Shown here piece after piece: positions 52,508-54,742 of a DNA stretch of 54,742 bases (position 1 is the first letter of the stretch; the number at the start of each line of letters is the position of its first letter). The position numbers and the translations under genes were made by a program. Source of the stretch: Coriobacteriaceae bacterium AF08-21 (lineage in GTDB: Bacteria > Actinomycetota > Coriobacteriia > Coriobacteriales > Coriobacteriaceae); the NCBI GenBank assembly GCA_027687465.1, contig JAQCQR010000015.1, positions 1 through 54,742 on the forward strand. Reading direction: 5' to 3'. Under the pieces are notes generated by a model. The model did no database searches. It saw only the letters and a list, made by a program, of their open reading frames with translations, and was not told the origin of the DNA.

Positions 52508-52511
52508 TTCC

Positions 52512-52543
52512 AGTAGATTTTGGTAAACGCCCACAAATCTACT
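52512..52543. repeat. Small palindrome related to 32497-32528
   Basis: A perfect 9-bp inverted repeat AGTAGATTT (52512-52520) and AAATCTACT (52535-52543). Its order and spacing resemble the element at the end of the nitroreductase gene. Confidence 0.4.
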
Positions 52544-52544
52544 A

Positions 52545-52582
52545 AAGAGCCCCCGTCCGGATGTTTCTTCCGGGCGGGGGCT
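52545..52582 (-). terminator. Terminator of rpiB
   Basis: On the minus strand AGCCCCCGCCCGG pairs with CCGGACGGGGGCT (52570-52582 and 52548-52560), followed by CTTTAG. Together with the ndk terminator it insulates convergent genes. Confidence 0.75.
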
Positions 52583-52609
52583 GGCGTTAGCGTATGGCTT
52601 TGTGAATCT

Positions 52610-53077
52610 TTAGGCTTCGTCGACGATCTTAAGGCCGCGCGTCTGGTCGATCTCGTTGAGGAGATTGACGCGACGCTCGTGACGACCGCCCTCAAACTCG
52701 GCGTCGAGCCACTCGTCGACAATCATCTTGGCGAGCTCGGAGCCCACGACGCGGGCGCCAAAGGCGAGCACGTTGGTATTGTTGTGCATGCGCGAGAGCT
52801 TGGCGCTGAAGGGCTCGGAGCACACGACGGCGCGAACGCCCTCCACCTTGTTGGCAGCCAGGCTGATGCCGACGCCGGTGCCGCAGATCAGGATGCCCAG
52901 GTCGACGTCGCCGTTGGCAACGGCCTTACCCACCTTGTAGCCGGCGATGGGGTAATCAAAGCTCTCGGAGGTGTCGGTTCCAAAGTTCACGACCTCACAG
53001 CCGCGCTCCTTCAGGTGCTCGGAAATGATGTTCTTGAGCTCGACGGCGGCGTGGTCGTTACCGATACCAATCTTCAT
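52610..53077 (-). CDS. rpiB: Ribose-5-phosphate isomerase B
   Basis: 155 aa, RpiB/LacAB family. It interconverts ribose 5-phosphate and ribulose 5-phosphate. N-terminal GNDHAAVELK (H9 binds phosphate), the active-site C65 in ICGTGVGISLAANKV, and SRMHNNTNVLAFGARVVG with H98 are present. The C-terminus is slightly extended. A ribosome site GAGAGGAACC lies upstream of the start on the minus strand. Confidence 0.93.
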   Translation of the reverse strand: MKIGIGNDHAAVELKNIISEHLKERGCEVVNFGTDTSESFDYPIAGYKVGKAVANGDVDLGILICGTGVGISLAANKVEGVRAVVCSEPFSAKLSRMHNNTNVLAFGARVVGSELAKMIVDEWLDAEFEGGRHERRVNLLNEIDQTRGLKIVDEA

Positions 53078-53348
53078 GAGTGGTTCCTCTCTGGTCCGTG
53101 CGGCGGAATTGCTAAAGGTTTTACCGCGTTCGACTGCATGATAGCGCGACTTTTGTGTAAACGCTCGGGCGTTTTTTGGTCAAACGCTTTAGCATGCAAC
53201 AAGACCGGCTTTTCATGAATGAATGCCGTCGGATTGCGCTTGAACGCCGTCCGTCGGAACTATGGTTGCGGTTTTTGATGCATTGTTATCAAATAAAAGA
53301 GCTAACTATTATCGAGAGTCCAGTCCGTTATGTAAGCAGGAGATACCT
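53078..53348 (+). promoter_or_regulatory. Promoter and dyad of the cysteine desulfidase gene
   Basis: TTGTTA (53283-53288) and TATTAT (53307-53312) are 18 nt apart and could be -35 and -10. The dyad TTTGAT-(8 nt)-ATCAAA (53274-53293) overlaps the -35 and is a candidate operator. AGGAG near 53339 is the ribosome site. Nothing else is seen in this interval. Confidence 0.4.
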
Positions 53349-54668
53349 ATGCCTACCGATTCCATCCGCGATGCCGCTTTTTGCGATGTCTTGAACCGCG
53401 AGCTTGTCTGTGCGCTCGGCTGCACCGAGCCTATTGCCGTTGCCTATGCAGCGGCGCTGGCGAGCCAGACACTCGGTTGCGAGCCCGATCATATGGACGT
53501 TGCCTGCTCGGGCAACATCATCAAGAACGTTAAGAGCGTGACCGTGCCCAATTCGGGCGGTATGCACGGTATTGAAGCAGCGGCCGTACTGGGTGCCGTG
53601 GGCGGTGACGCCAAGAGCGCGCTCGAGGTGCTCGAGTGCGTTAACGACGAAGATCGTGCTCGCGTGGCCGAGCTCCTCGTCGATGCCGGTTACTGCGATG
53701 TGTCGCTTGTCGAGGGTGTGCCCAACCTCTACATCAAGGTGACTGCCACAGCCGGGGGCCATACCGCGGTCGTCGAGATTACCGACCACCACACCAATGT
53801 CACGTGCCATACGCTCGACGGTATTCCGGTATGCGGCAAGTCGGCGGGGGAGTGTGCCGCCTGCGCCGAGCGCGTGGTGGCCGAGCGGGCGGCGGATAAG
53901 GCCGACACACCCATGTCGATCGAGTCCATCATCGACTTTATCGAGGCCGGCGACATTGAGGATGCCCGCGCGGCCGTCGAGCGTCAGATTGAGCTGAACG
54001 GTGCGATCAGTGCCGAGGGCCTCGCGCACGCTTGGGGCGCCGAGGTGGGCCGTACGCTGCTGGGCGCTCGTGCCGATGACGTCGCCTGCCGTGCGCGTGC
54101 GCGTGCGGCCGCCGGCTCCGATGCCCGTATGAACGGCTGCGCGCTGCCGGTCGCCATTGTGTGCGGCTCGGGCAACCAGGGCATTACCTGCGCGCTGCCC
54201 GTCATGGAGTATGCCGAGTACCTGCGCTGCGACCACGAGCGTCTGGTGCGCGCCGTGATACTGTCCGACCTTATTGCCGTGCACATCAAGAGCTATATTG
54301 GTGCGCTCTCGGCGTTTTGCGGTGCTATTTGCGCTGCGTGTGGTGCCGGCGCTGCGATTACCTGGCTGTGCGGCGGCACGCGCGAGCAGATCGGTGCGAC
54401 GGTCTCCAATACGCTCGGCAACGTGGGCGGCATCGTGTGCGATGGCGCCAAGGCAAGTTGCGCCGCCAAGATTTCGGCTGCTGTCGATGCAGCGATTCTG
54501 GGCCACGATATGGCCATGCAGGGCCGCGGCTTCCGTGCCGGCGAGGGCCTGATCCAGGATACGGTGGAGGAGACGATTGCCAGCATGGGCTATGTGGGCC
54601 GTGTAGGCATGAAGGACACCGACGTCGAGATCCTCAACATCATGATCGGCAAGACCCAGGTTTGCTAG
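53349..54668 (+). CDS. cyuA: L-cysteine desulfidase (CyuA/UPF0597 family)
   Basis: 439 aa. 4Fe-4S enzyme related to the alpha domain of L-serine dehydratase; it breaks cysteine into pyruvate, ammonia and sulfide. Conserved cysteines and loops: GCTEPIA (C25), CSGNIIKN, CGSGNQGITCALPV, SAFCGAICAACGAGAAI and DGAKASCAAKI. The cluster needs anoxic conditions, which fits a gut anaerobe. ATG 53349 has AGGAG upstream; the frame open to 53262 crosses the promoter. Dispersed repeat A follows one base after the stop. Confidence 0.9.
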   Translation: MPTDSIRDAAFCDVLNRELVCALGCTEPIAVAYAAALASQTLGCEPDHMDVACSGNIIKNVKSVTVPNSGGMHGIEAAAVLGAVGGDAKSALEVLECVNDEDRARVAELLVDAGYCDVSLVEGVPNLYIKVTATAGGHTAVVEITDHHTNVTCHTLDGIPVCGKSAGECAACAERVVAERAADKADTPMSIESIIDFIEAGDIEDARAAVERQIELNGAISAEGLAHAWGAEVGRTLLGARADDVACRARARAAAGSDARMNGCALPVAIVCGSGNQGITCALPVMEYAEYLRCDHERLVRAVILSDLIAVHIKSYIGALSAFCGAICAACGAGAAITWLCGGTREQIGATVSNTLGNVGGIVCDGAKASCAAKISAAVDAAILGHDMAMQGRGFRAGEGLIQDTVEETIASMGYVGRVGMKDTDVEILNIMIGKTQVC

Positions 54669-54742
54669 TTACGCGGTTTTCCAAACCGCGTAACAGCTCG
54701 ACGCTGCAAACCCGCCAGAGCGGCAATCTGCCTTTCAACTTC
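54669..54742 (+). repeat. Dispersed repeat family A, copy 2 (cut by window end)
   Basis: Perfect 11-bp inverted repeat TTACGCGGTTT (54669-54679) and AAACCGCGTAA (54683-54693), then a tail with TCGACGCTGCA and CCAGAGCGGCAA like that at 2915-2985. The element may continue beyond the window. Confidence 0.72.

Overview
The window looks like chromosomal DNA of an anaerobic, GC-rich actinobacterium of the class Coriobacteriia, most likely Collinsella or a close relative. The evidence is gene content and order rather than a database match: a division/cell-wall (dcw) cluster without ftsA but with sepF and divIVA downstream of ftsZ, an arginine deiminase operon, a 4Fe-4S cysteine desulfidase, a short-form ThiC, GC-rich codon use, and many intergenic palindromic repeats. 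No rRNA, tRNA, CRISPR array, prophage or transposase gene was seen. Most of the window is conserved chromosomal backbone.

Layout. 1-2773: end of an arginine deiminase operon (arcA tail, arcB, arcD-like carrier). 2774-3414: a gene-free repeat island. 3415-8268: DUF1846 protein, a small winged-helix protein, pyrG, xerD. 8269-24229: regulatory region and dcw cluster mraZ-rsmH-ftsL-ftsI-murF-mraY-murD-ftsW-murG-murC-murB-ftsQ-ftsZ, with murE missing from its usual place. 24440-32359: the ylm-type genes (pgeF, yggS, sepF, yggT, divIVA) with a complete pstSCAB-phoU operon lying between pgeF and yggS. 32524-35077: minus-strand nitroreductase and a PiT phosphate permease with its DUF47 partner. 35328-38447: a small protein under a LexA-box-like promoter, a Bax-inhibitor-1 protein, a PARG-like macrodomain protein and an SGNH hydrolase. 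38516-40964: thiD and thiC with a TPP riboswitch. 41035-47918: small membrane protein, yaaA, an M18 aminopeptidase, polA, a Cof-type HAD phosphatase. 48062-51651: argG and argH behind a long leader. 52029-54668: ndk, rpiB, cysteine desulfidase.

How the genes work together. The dcw block carries peptidoglycan precursor synthesis from MurF to lipid II, flanked by the septal machinery (FtsL, FtsI, FtsQ, FtsW, FtsZ, SepF, DivIVA). Arginine is both broken down (arc) and made (argGH). Phosphate enters by a high-affinity Pst system and a low-affinity PiT system, each with a PhoU-type partner.

The most interesting signals are regulatory. (1) A well-placed 24-codon ORF ahead of argG has six arginines in its last ten residues and is followed by alternative pairing segments, which suggests arginine-dependent ribosome-mediated attenuation. 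(2) A near-identical MerR-type dyad lies upstream of both mraZ and ftsZ; at ftsZ it sits between the -35 and -10 elements. (3) A LexA-like box overlaps a promoter that appears to make a leaderless mRNA. (4) At least three families of dispersed palindromes have copies far apart in the window, one with a compensatory base-pair change. (5) yggT seems to start at AUC, and the PARG-like protein lacks the second catalytic glutamate.
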